Shown here piece by piece: positions 25,959-34,131 of a stretch of 64,000 bases of DNA. This DNA is from UBA1081 sp964454355. Its GTDB lineage: Bacteria > Bacillota > Clostridia > Oscillospirales > Acutalibacteraceae. The notes beneath the pieces were generated by a model that was given only the letters and a program-made list of their open reading frames with translations, was not told the origin of the DNA and searched no databases. Where the stretch lies: positions 1 through 64,000 of the forward strand of contig CAYVTA010000001.1 in the NCBI GenBank assembly GCA_964454355.1. The letters are read 5' to 3'. Position 1 is the stretch's first letter; each line of letters starts with the position of its first letter. The position numbers and the translations under genes are program-made.

Positions 25959-27650
25959 TTATTCAAGAACTGCACCATCCGAAACAGGTCCTACAAGCTT
26001 CGCATATCTTGCAAGCCAACCCGTTTTAACAGGACATTCATGCGGAGCAAGATTCTTTCTTCTTTCTTCAAGAATATCATCACTTACTTCAACATTCAGT
26101 GTTCTCTTGCTTGTTGAATATGTAATAATATCGCCGTTTTCAACAAGTGCAATATTACCGTTCAATGCAGCTTCGGGAGAAACATGACCGATTACGCCGC
26201 CTCTGGAAAGTCCTGAAAACCTACCGTCGGTAACAAGTGCAATATCCTTATCCATTCCCATACCGCACATAAGAGCTGTCAGCATAAGCATTTCCTGCAT
26301 TCCGGGACCGCCCTTAGGACCTTCATAACGAAGAACTATAACATCTCCCGGAACAATATCACCGAAAATCAACCCGTTGAGTGCTTCCTGATGACTGTTG
26401 AATACCTTTGCCGGTCCTGAATGCTCAAGCATATTCGGGTCAACACCTGCTGTTTTTATAACTGCTCCCATAGGTGCAAGGTTGCCGTAAAGAATAGCAA
26501 GACCGCCTTCAGGTGAATATGGTTGATCAAAGGGTCTTATTACACTTGTGTCACGAACTACTGCACCTGCTACATTTTCGGCAATAGTTTTACCTGTAAC
26601 AGTTTCCTGTTCACCCCAGAAATAGCCTTTTTCTATACCCTGTTTAATTACTGCCGAAACTCCACCTGCATCTTCAAGATCAACCATAAGATGATTGCCC
26701 GACGGTGAAAGCTTGACGATGTGAGGAGTTTCTCTGCCTATTCTGTCAAAATCATCAAGCGTGATTTTTATGCCTGCTTCGTGTGCAAGAGCGGGAAGAT
26801 GAAGTACCGTGTTTGTTGAACAGCCCAACATCATATCAAGTTTTATTGCATTCATAAATGATTCTTTTGTAATAAAATCAGACGGCTTAAAATCGTATTT
26901 TGCAAGCTCAACAGCTCTCATACCTGAACGCTTTGCCATATGATATCGTTTTGCATATACGGCGGGAACAGTACCTGTTCCGGGAAGAGAAATGCCGAGG
27001 ATTTCAGTCATACATGCCATTGAATTTGCAGTAAACATTCCCTGACATGAACCACATGTAGGACATACTTCATTTTCATACTGACAGTAAACCTCGCTGT
27101 CAAGAGTGCCGGCGATAACCTGACCTGCACATTCCGCAATATTTTGAACATCAACACGCTCACCGTTATGATTACCGGGAAGCATGGGACCGCCTGTTAC
27201 AACGATAAAAGGAATGTCAAGTCTTAATGCACCCATTATCATGCCGGGTATAATTTTATCACAGGCACAGACAAGCACAAGAGCATCACAAATATGAGCT
27301 TTTGCCATGGTTTCAACACTATCGGCAATAAGTTCACGGCTGGGAAGAGAATATTTCATTCCGTCAGTTCCCATTATCATGCCGTCACATACGCCGATGG
27401 TTCCGAACTCAACAGGAGTGCCACCTCCCATAAGTATTCCGTCTTTTACAGCCTGTCCTATTTTATCAAGATTAGAATGCCCCGGAAAAAAGTTTGAATA
27501 TGAATTACAAATACCTATAAACGGTCTGTAAATTTCCTCATCGGTAAGTCCCGCACCTTTCATAAGAGAGCGTGCACTTACTTTAGTTTCGTCGGATTTT
27601 AATTCATAACTTCTGAATTCATCCTCATCAAGAGGTCTCATTTTTTTCAT
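25959..27650 (-). CDS. ilvD: Dihydroxy-acid dehydratase
   Basis: Removes water from 2,3-dihydroxy-3-methylbutanoate (or the pentanoate homologue) to form the 2-oxo acid precursors of valine, leucine and isoleucine. The 563 residues are full length. The iron-sulfur cluster cysteines are in CDKIIPG and CPTCGSCQGMFTANSMAC. The motif DGRFSGLSRGG near the end is intact. It is monocistronic here, with no other ilv or leu genes nearby, and ends in its own terminator. AAAGGA stands about 11 bases before the first ATG; an ATG three codons on is also possible. Confidence 0.96.
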   Translation of the reverse strand: MKKMRPLDEDEFRSYELKSDETKVSARSLMKGAGLTDEEIYRPFIGICNSYSNFFPGHSNLDKIGQAVKDGILMGGGTPVEFGTIGVCDGMIMGTDGMKYSLPSRELIADSVETMAKAHICDALVLVCACDKIIPGMIMGALRLDIPFIVVTGGPMLPGNHNGERVDVQNIAECAGQVIAGTLDSEVYCQYENEVCPTCGSCQGMFTANSMACMTEILGISLPGTGTVPAVYAKRYHMAKRSGMRAVELAKYDFKPSDFITKESFMNAIKLDMMLGCSTNTVLHLPALAHEAGIKITLDDFDRIGRETPHIVKLSPSGNHLMVDLEDAGGVSAVIKQGIEKGYFWGEQETVTGKTIAENVAGAVVRDTSVIRPFDQPYSPEGGLAILYGNLAPMGAVIKTAGVDPNMLEHSGPAKVFNSHQEALNGLIFGDIVPGDVIVLRYEGPKGGPGMQEMLMLTALMCGMGMDKDIALVTDGRFSGLSRGGVIGHVSPEAALNGNIALVENGDIITYSTSKRTLNVEVSDDILEERRKNLAPHECPVKTGWLARYAKLVGPVSDGAVLE

Positions 27651-27866
27651 ATTGGTCAGTTCCTTTCAGATGTTGTTTTTTATTCCTTACACTATATAAA
27701 TATAAAATATAAATATCTTCAATTCAAGCAAATTTTTATATTATTTATACAAACTTTATTCTTTATTCACAAATAATTTACAATTTTTTTTTAGATATAA
27801 GTTATCATTTAAGCAGGCTAATATAGCTGTAAGTAAAAAATAGAAAATTATGAAAGGATTTTAACT

Positions 27867-28193
27867 ATGATTGGTTTAGGAAAATGGCAAGGTACGGTAA
27901 ATGTACAGATTCTTAAATTTAGTGGAGATGTATTTATCACAATCAGTGACAATGAAGGTGCCTACAATGTTGATATTCAGCTCCCCCAACAGCTTGAAAA
28001 AGTTAAATTAAGATTTGATTCTATTGAAGAAGTAGGCGAAAGCTCTCTCAAAGGCAAAGGTAAGCTTCTTACTCCCGCAGGCAGAGAACTTGCTTTTGAA
28101 GCAGGTGTTGATTTTAACGATGATGAAATGAGTGGTTATCTTAAAATTGCCATCGCTAATATCAAAATCAAGAACGGTCACAGAATCGGCTGA
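27867..28193 (+). CDS. Small beta-rich hypothetical protein
   Basis: A 108-residue soluble protein I do not recognise. It alternates hydrophobic and polar residues as in beta strands (VNVQILKFSGDVFITI, KVKLRFDSIEEVG), with no signal peptide or membrane segment and no cysteine. AAAGGA precedes the ATG by eight bases, so it is likely translated. It stands alone between ilvD and an IS3 remnant. A small beta-barrel or ligand-binding fold is possible, but that is inference. Confidence 0.65.
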   Translation: MIGLGKWQGTVNVQILKFSGDVFITISDNEGAYNVDIQLPQQLEKVKLRFDSIEEVGESSLKGKGKLLTPAGRELAFEAGVDFNDDEMSGYLKIAIANIKIKNGHRIG

Positions 28194-28212
28194 TTACAAG
28201 AGAATTTTCTAT

Positions 28213-28459
28213 TGCAAAAACTAACAGATAACACAAAAAAACATTGTGGTAAGCGATATTGAGTTTTAAGCACATACTGACTTCGTTTTTCAAGCGGAGT
28301 CAGTTTTTTTAGTTAGATTCTTTCATTGTTGCAGAAATGAATATATTGACATATAAGGCGGCGAGCCTCATCATAGGTTCGCAACTTTGCCGGATATATA
28401 AATTCTGTTTTTAGTATTGAAAAGAAATTTTCTGCGATTGCATTGCCATAAGGATTTCC
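28213..28459 (-). pseudogene. IS3-family transposase (orfB) C-terminal fragment
   Basis: Translated on the minus strand, this reads GNPYGNAIAENFFSILKTEF and then RTYDEARRLICQYIHFCNNE, the DDE-domain end of IS3 OrfB with the catalytic glutamate region. A stop interrupts it at ERI-stop-LKKLTPLEKRSQ, where intact relatives read through. The 5' two thirds are missing. With the remnant at 21219, this shows past IS3 activity. The remaining bases to 28672 are AT-rich and hold only the promoter side of the GH127 gene (GCTATACT near 28615). Confidence 0.88.
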
Positions 28460-28672
28460 TTACCTTGCCAATAAATAGGTATTAATATAAAATTTTATAT
28501 TAGCAAAATACAGATCAGAAAAAATGAATATTTAACGATCTGAAAAAATATTGTAAATACATACACTATTTTTAGTAAAAATGTATTAAACAGGTAGAAA
28601 AAAAAGCTTTTATATGCTATACTCTAAAAAAGACCTTATCAACAGCAATTTAACCGAAAGAGAGGTCACTCT

Positions 28673-30985
28673 ATGAAAAAAAGATTTATTACAATTGCAC
28701 TGACTGCAGGTATTGCAGTGTCTTTTTGCGGCTGTAGCAACAACAGTGTTGCTGAACCTCTTGAAAATGCATTGAAAGATGTTTCAATGAGCGATGTAGA
28801 ACTGCTCAATGCATATGAACAGAATGCTTTTAATCTGGAAGTCAGCTATTTAAAGAAGCTTGATGCAGACAAGCTTCTGAAAGGCTTCTGTGACATCGGC
28901 GGTGTGGAAAACAATGCCACCCTGTACGGAGGATGGGAAACCTCATCTATTCAAGGACATACCTTGGGACACTACCTTTCTGCCGTTTCTCAGGCTTATG
29001 CCACCTCAGGTGATGTGGAGCTTAAAGAAATTGCAGATCATATTGTGTCTGTGTTGGCTGAGTGTCAGAATGCAGATACAGGCTATCTTGCCGCTATACC
29101 CGAAGAACACTATGCCCGAATTGAGCAGGGCAACACATCCGGCACATGGGTACCGTGGTACACTATGCATAAAATAATAGCAGGTCTGATTGATGCTTAT
29201 GAGCTTACTGCGAACGTTCAGGCACTTGATGTTGCCTCTAAGCTCGGTGATTGGGTATACAGCAGAACATCCCAATGGGATGAAGAAATGCAGCGTACCG
29301 TGCTGAATGTTGAATACGGCGGAATGAACGACTGCCTCTATCAATTGTATAGCCATACAAAGAGTGAAAATCATCTTTCCGCAGCCCACAGCTTTGATGA
29401 AATGACCTTATTCGACCCGCTTTATAACGGCGAGGATATTCTCAACGGTAAACATGCAAATACCACTATTCCGAAAATCATTGGTGCGTTGAACCGCTAT
29501 ATCGTTCTTGGCAAGGGTGAGGAATACTATTTACAGGTAGCTCAAAACTTCTGGGATATTGTAGTTAACAACCACACATATATCACAGGCGGCAACAGTG
29601 AGTGGGAGCATTTCGGCGAGCCGAATATACTTGATGCTGAGCGAACAAACTGCAACTGCGAAACCTGTAATACATACAATATGTTAAAGCTCACCCGTGA
29701 ACTGTTTAAAATTACAGGCAACAGCAAGTATGCCGACTATTACGAAAACACCTTCATCAATGCAATTCTGTCTTCACAGAATCCCGAAACGGGAATGACC
29801 ACATATTTTCAGCCTATGGCAACGGGCTTTTTTAAGGTTTACAGCTCCGAAACCGAGCATTTCTGGTGCTGTACAGGCTCCGGTATGGAAAACTTTTCAA
29901 AGCTTGACGACAGCATCTATTATAAAGATGAAAACAGCATTTATGTTATTCGCTTTACATCTTCCAAACTGACTTGGACGGAAAAAGGCATTACTATTAC
30001 TCAAAATGAGAATCTGCCCAATGTAACATTTACCGTTAACGGCTCAGCTCAGGCTGACATTGTTTTAAGAGTGCCCGATTGGTGTGCAGATAAACCAACA
30101 GTAAAAATTAACGGCTCTGTTTGTGACGAAAAGGCAGTTGACGGCTTTATACGCCTGTCAAGAGAATGGCAGGACGGCGACATTATTGAATACAACATTC
30201 CTATGGGAATAGAAGTTTACGATCTGCAGGATAATGAAAATGCAGTTGCATTCAAATACGGTCCTTGGGTACTCAGTGCAGATCTCGGCAATAACGATAT
30301 GCAGACAAGTACAACAGGTGTTAATGTTACCGTGCCGCTGCTTGATTCTTCCATCAGCGATGTAATTACGATTAAGGATGGCACTATCAAAAACTGGCTG
30401 AGAAATATCAATGAAAATCTTGTGCGTCAGGAAGGAACGTTGAATTTCGTTCTGAAAGGAACTGACAGAGAACTCACCTTTTCTCCTCACTATATGCAGT
30501 ATAAAAACCGCTATGGCATCTACTTCAAGCTTGCGGATGCTGACACAAAAGTGAAAGAAAACGAAGCAGACAAATATATAGTAATTGACAGTTTGCCCGT
30601 AGGTAACGATCAGTACGAATTTTCCCACAACCTTAAAGCTAACCTTTCTAACTCAGGAAATCATTTAGGACTGATTTTCAGAGATGCAGAGCCCGGAGGC
30701 TTTTTCAGCTATGATATGGCGGTGGATAATACGGTTACAAATTACCTTTGTGTCAAGTATTTCAGCGGCGATACGGGAAGAAGCTTCAGCATTCTCATTG
30801 ACGGGGAACTTCTTGAAAATGTCGTAATTGAGAACTTGAATCCCGGTGGTTTCTATGATGTTTATTATAAAATACCCGATGAGATGACAGCTGACAAAGA
30901 GAAAATAACGGTCGCATTTAAATCTGTCGCTGACAGCTATGCAGGAGGAATTTTCGATAAGCTCAGTATTGTTAAAGATAAATAA
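28673..30985 (+). CDS. GH127-family beta-L-arabinofuranosidase (lipoprotein)
   Basis: Removes beta-L-arabinofuranose from plant cell-wall glycoproteins and arabinans. The 770 residues start with a signal peptide ending in a cysteine-rich FCGCS, so a surface lipoprotein is likely. The catalytic region carries the family's zinc/nucleophile residues: Glu330 and Cys332 in CNCETCNTYNM, and Cys399-Cys400 in FWCCTGSGMENF, which match the Glu-Cys and Cys-Cys sets of HypBA1. A beta-sandwich C-terminal part follows from about 560. The GH43 gene comes after 12 bases with its own AAGGAGG. Together they form an arabinan-use pair. Confidence 0.93.
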   Translation: MKKRFITIALTAGIAVSFCGCSNNSVAEPLENALKDVSMSDVELLNAYEQNAFNLEVSYLKKLDADKLLKGFCDIGGVENNATLYGGWETSSIQGHTLGHYLSAVSQAYATSGDVELKEIADHIVSVLAECQNADTGYLAAIPEEHYARIEQGNTSGTWVPWYTMHKIIAGLIDAYELTANVQALDVASKLGDWVYSRTSQWDEEMQRTVLNVEYGGMNDCLYQLYSHTKSENHLSAAHSFDEMTLFDPLYNGEDILNGKHANTTIPKIIGALNRYIVLGKGEEYYLQVAQNFWDIVVNNHTYITGGNSEWEHFGEPNILDAERTNCNCETCNTYNMLKLTRELFKITGNSKYADYYENTFINAILSSQNPETGMTTYFQPMATGFFKVYSSETEHFWCCTGSGMENFSKLDDSIYYKDENSIYVIRFTSSKLTWTEKGITITQNENLPNVTFTVNGSAQADIVLRVPDWCADKPTVKINGSVCDEKAVDGFIRLSREWQDGDIIEYNIPMGIEVYDLQDNENAVAFKYGPWVLSADLGNNDMQTSTTGVNVTVPLLDSSISDVITIKDGTIKNWLRNINENLVRQEGTLNFVLKGTDRELTFSPHYMQYKNRYGIYFKLADADTKVKENEADKYIVIDSLPVGNDQYEFSHNLKANLSNSGNHLGLIFRDAEPGGFFSYDMAVDNTVTNYLCVKYFSGDTGRSFSILIDGELLENVVIENLNPGGFYDVYYKIPDEMTADKEKITVAFKSVADSYAGGIFDKLSIVKDK

Positions 30986-30997
30986 GGAGGAATACTA

Positions 30998-32704
30998 ATG
31001 ATGACTATAATAAACAGACTTTTTGCGTTTTTTGCTTCAATAATCTGTGCCGTTTCCGGATTATTAGGTGCTCCTGATGCCGAAAAGATAACAGCAAGAC
31101 AATATGAAATTCCCGGCTCTGCTTCCTGTGAAGTTGGCAATGGCAGAGTAAGTGTTCATGACCCGTCAATTGTACAGTCTCAGGACGGAACATTTTATGT
31201 GTTCGGTTCTCATGGTGCTGCCGCAAAAAGTAACGATCTTGTAAACTGGTCAAATGTTGCCTGCGGAATTATGGATTCAAACAGTATGCTCGTCCCCGAG
31301 GGTGAGACTTTGCGTTCCGTCCTTGCTGAGCCACTTGCCTGGACAGATGCATTTCAGCAGCTGTACGAATACAGTGAAAGCGATTGGCAGACGAACATAT
31401 GGGCTTCTGATGTTATATACAATAAGGCTATGGGCAAGTATTGCTACTATGCATCAACTTCTGTCTGGGGTACAACCTGTTCCGTTATCTGGCTTGCAAC
31501 AAGCGATAATGTCGAAGGTCCATATGAATATCAAAAATCCATTGTATATTCGGGCTTTGACAACCGCACCAGAAAGAACAGCCTTGCACGAATAACCCCC
31601 ATGCATTACAGCTTTACAAATATTTCTTCACTTTTAGATAGCGGAGATTTATATATAAAAGATGTTCTAAATGCAGATTGGTTCGATGAAAACGGGTATT
31701 ATCACAGCGGTCGTTATCCCAATGCCATTGACCCAACTCTTTTCTATGACGAAAGCAATAATCTTTGGATGGTATACGGCTCATTTTCAGCAGGCATATT
31801 TGTTATGCCTATGGTTGAAGAAACAGGTCTCCCTGACTATGAATACATGAAAAATCATGACGACTATGATATCTACTTTGGCAAGCAAATAACAAAAACC
31901 AACGCTGATAACGAAGGTACAGGCGAAGGCCCGTATATTACATACGACAGCGAAAGCGGATATTATTATCTCTACCTTACATATTCGGGTCTTAACGCTT
32001 TGGGCGGATACAACATCAGAGAATACCGCAGTGAGAACCCCGACGGACCTTATCTTGATGCGGCAGGCAACAACGCTCTTGACGATTTCAACACAGGCGT
32101 AAAACTTTTCGGTAACTATAAATTTGATTGCCTTGATACTTCCTATCTTGCAGGCGGTCACTCTTCAAGCATTGTTACAGAAGACGGAAAAATGTTCCAG
32201 GTATATCACACCCGTTTTAATTACGGAAATGAGGGACATCAGGTAAGAGTACATCAGATGGCAAGAACTCAAAACGGCTGGGCTGTTGTTCTACCCTTTG
32301 AATACACAGGTGAGACCATAAACGAAAGCGGATATACCACTGAAGAAATCTGCGGTGAATACGAATTTATTGCTCACGGAACAATCAGCAACAGTTGTAC
32401 AGATTGGGAAGATGTTGAAAACATTATTGCACCTACTCAGACAATTACTCTTAATGCAGACGGCACAATTACAGGACTTGAAGTATATGAGAGTGAAAAA
32501 AGTAACACCGCCGTATCTTCCCGTGAAGTCAGCGGTTCATGGAAAGCAGTTGACGACACAGCATATGCAAGCTTTGTCATTGACGGCGTAACCTATGAAG
32601 GCGTGTTCTGCGTACAGAAAAATGAAAGTAAAGACAAAACCGAAAAGCTTGTTTTCAGTGCTGTTGGAGACAACAACGAGTGTATCTGGGGTGTAAAGAA
32701 ATAA
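30998..32704 (+). CDS. GH43-family extracellular endo-arabinanase
   Basis: Cleaves alpha-1,5-L-arabinan outside the cell. A hydrophobic N-terminus of about 28 residues serves as signal or anchor. The five-bladed propeller has the catalytic set Asp55 (VHDPSI), Asp245 (AIDPTLFYD) and Glu310 (GEGPYITYD). From about residue 450 the protein has a beta-rich C-terminal domain as in extracellular endo-alpha-1,5-L-arabinanases (VSGSWKAVDD, DGVTYEGVF). It follows the GH127 gene by 12 bases, so arabinan backbone cutting and side-arabinose removal are co-expressed. Confidence 0.9.
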   Translation: MMTIINRLFAFFASIICAVSGLLGAPDAEKITARQYEIPGSASCEVGNGRVSVHDPSIVQSQDGTFYVFGSHGAAAKSNDLVNWSNVACGIMDSNSMLVPEGETLRSVLAEPLAWTDAFQQLYEYSESDWQTNIWASDVIYNKAMGKYCYYASTSVWGTTCSVIWLATSDNVEGPYEYQKSIVYSGFDNRTRKNSLARITPMHYSFTNISSLLDSGDLYIKDVLNADWFDENGYYHSGRYPNAIDPTLFYDESNNLWMVYGSFSAGIFVMPMVEETGLPDYEYMKNHDDYDIYFGKQITKTNADNEGTGEGPYITYDSESGYYYLYLTYSGLNALGGYNIREYRSENPDGPYLDAAGNNALDDFNTGVKLFGNYKFDCLDTSYLAGGHSSSIVTEDGKMFQVYHTRFNYGNEGHQVRVHQMARTQNGWAVVLPFEYTGETINESGYTTEEICGEYEFIAHGTISNSCTDWEDVENIIAPTQTITLNADGTITGLEVYESEKSNTAVSSREVSGSWKAVDDTAYASFVIDGVTYEGVFCVQKNESKDKTEKLVFSAVGDNNECIWGVKK

Positions 32705-32766
32705 TATTGATGATACTTGAGCAGAATCACCTCATCGGTCCAACATCTGCGTCTTTTATTTGAATA

Positions 32767-33429
32767 TTGTATAAAAATAATGATTCTCCAAAGCATGATA
32801 TTACCCCTGATTCATTTGACAAATTCCTTGAAATAAAGTATAATATTAATAATGAATGGTCCACTTTAAAATATCAATATCGAACTGTAAATAGATATGA
32901 GGTCGATGGAAATGTACCGGCATCAAAAATTTATGAATTACACGAAATAGGCATTGATGCTAAAGCAAAGTTTACAGGAAAAGCTCGTAAACAAGCAAAT
33001 ATGGGTATTTGTGAATTAGACAACACAACTTTATTTGCTAACAGCCAAGTAAATCAATCTACTGATCCATATTTTAAGAACTTTAGTGGCGATCGCTCTA
33101 AATTAGTGTTATTGAAAGAAGATCGACTTTTTTCTAACGCATACAAATCTGTTGGAAATAGAGCAAATACATATGTAGACAGTGAATCTAAATTTTTTGA
33201 ATATGCTGCAGATATATGCTCTGATGGAAAGCCACACACTTTAAAAATTCTCTCTGAAAAATGTATGTGTCCAAGTTGCAAACAGGTAATGATGCAGTTT
33301 TCAAAACAATTTCCTGATGTTGATATTCAAGTTGTTTCTGGAAGAACAGATCGTGAAGTTACAAAACATGGCGAATTCTGGAACAAACGAGTAAAATATA
33401 GAAAGAAGAAAGAAACAGATGCGAGCTAA
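32767..33429 (+). CDS. Orphan deaminase-type toxin domain (BURPS668_1122-like), probably 5'-truncated
   Basis: A 220-residue protein whose C-terminal half fits a nucleic-acid-base deaminase of polymorphic toxins. The key residues are a DSE triplet (Asp138-Glu140, the catalytic E position) and the zinc pair Cys168-Cys171 in CMCPSC, followed by a segment MQFSKQFPDVDIQVVSG. Preceding AELD-like and FANSQVN segments match the family's N-terminal strand region. The only start is TTG at 32767, directly after an in-frame stop and without a ribosome site. So the gene looks like the cut-off C-terminus of a larger toxin. The next gene overlaps it by 11 bases as its likely immunity. The family call is from memory of the motif, not a search. 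Confidence 0.7.
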   Translation: MYKNNDSPKHDITPDSFDKFLEIKYNINNEWSTLKYQYRTVNRYEVDGNVPASKIYELHEIGIDAKAKFTGKARKQANMGICELDNTTLFANSQVNQSTDPYFKNFSGDRSKLVLLKEDRLFSNAYKSVGNRANTYVDSESKFFEYAADICSDGKPHTLKILSEKCMCPSCKQVMMQFSKQFPDVDIQVVSGRTDREVTKHGEFWNKRVKYRKKKETDAS

Positions 33430-33793
33430 AAATGATATCTCATATCATGAATATAAAGAAGGCGTGCATGATAAGTTTAACTTATTGCTTCACGGATTCT
33501 CTGATAGTGAGCCTTATCAATTAACGGACTCCATGGTGGAAGAGGACGCTGAATTATTTGTTGGGACGTCAATTGCACTGTGGATGATTTCGCTTGCCGA
33601 ATATGAGGTCAGGCACAATATTCTCGAAGATAGAGTGCTTGAACAAGTTTCATACCATATTCACCGATATGAAATGGGAAAATATACAGATATAAGTGAT
33701 GAAGAAAAAGAAGAACTTGAAGCAGATATCGAATTTATCAAAAGTCATGTTAAAATATATGATAAGGAAGACATGATTTTAGATGATGACTAA
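33419..33793 (+). CDS. Probable immunity protein for the deaminase toxin
   Basis: A 124-residue, strongly acidic, mostly helical protein (SMVEEDAELFVGTSIALWM, then DEEKEELEADIEFIKS, ending EDMILDDD). I recognise no named family, but small acidic proteins directly downstream of toxin domains are typical immunities. It begins inside the toxin gene's end (11-base overlap), giving translational coupling. A clean terminator follows, so the pair makes a unit. If the toxin's own start is lost, this gene may be the only part still needed, protecting against related strains. Confidence 0.65.
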   Translation: MRAKNDISYHEYKEGVHDKFNLLLHGFSDSEPYQLTDSMVEEDAELFVGTSIALWMISLAEYEVRHNILEDRVLEQVSYHIHRYEMGKYTDISDEEKEELEADIEFIKSHVKIYDKEDMILDDD

Positions 33794-33811
33794 AAGATAA
33801 CACAACAAATC

Positions 33812-33843
33812 AGCAATCGTACAAAAGTACGGTTGCTTTTTTA
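33812..33843 (+). terminator. Intrinsic terminator after the immunity gene
   Basis: AGCAATCGTAC (33812-33822) pairs with GTACGGTTGCT (33827-33837, one wobble pair), followed by TTTTTT. It closes the toxin-immunity unit. Confidence 0.88.
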
Positions 33844-33869
33844 TGCCTTGAAAGGGGGTGAATGCGAAT

Positions 33870-33971
33870 ATGGCTACAATTAAAAAAGCATTTGCAATGA
33901 GCGATGTTAAGATAAGTTTTGTTTCACTTGTTGATAAAGCAGCAAATAAACAGGTGTTCCTTTGCGTATAG
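33870..33971 (+). pseudogene. Truncated XkdF-like phage protein start
   Basis: A 33-codon frame preceded by AAAGGGGGTG reads MATIKKAFAMSDVKI, then SFVSLVDKAANKQVFL. This resembles the N-terminus of XkdF-like phage proteins (prohead protease/scaffold), which normally continue for hundreds of residues. Here it ends after a TAG. In phage genomes this gene sits just downstream of the portal and minor head (MuF) genes. It suggests that the toxin and immunity genes came from a prophage head module. The short length limits certainty. An 8-bp inverted repeat TAAATCGA/TCGATTTA lies next to it (33993-34027). Confidence 0.6.
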
Positions 33972-34070
33972 GGATTTATAGAATATATATAATAAATCGA
34001 ACGACATCATTGAAGTGTATCGATTTAAGTGAGCCATAAATATTGTTCCGACTTTATATTTTTTGTGTTA

Positions 34071-34099
34071 TTGAAAGATTAATTCTTTTGTAGTATAAT
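34071..34099 (+). promoter_or_regulatory. Promoter of the heparinase-like gene
   Basis: TTGAAA (34071-34076) and TATAAT (34094-34099), 17 bases apart. The gene starts at 34132. Confidence 0.8.
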
Positions 34100-34131
34100 T
34101 AGATAAAACAATAATTTTATGGAGTAAAAAC

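Noticed and set aside
33993..34027. TAAATCGA/TCGATTTA inverted repeat as a phage attachment site
   Set aside because: Only 8-bp arms with a 19-base loop, no second copy as a direct repeat and no integrase nearby.
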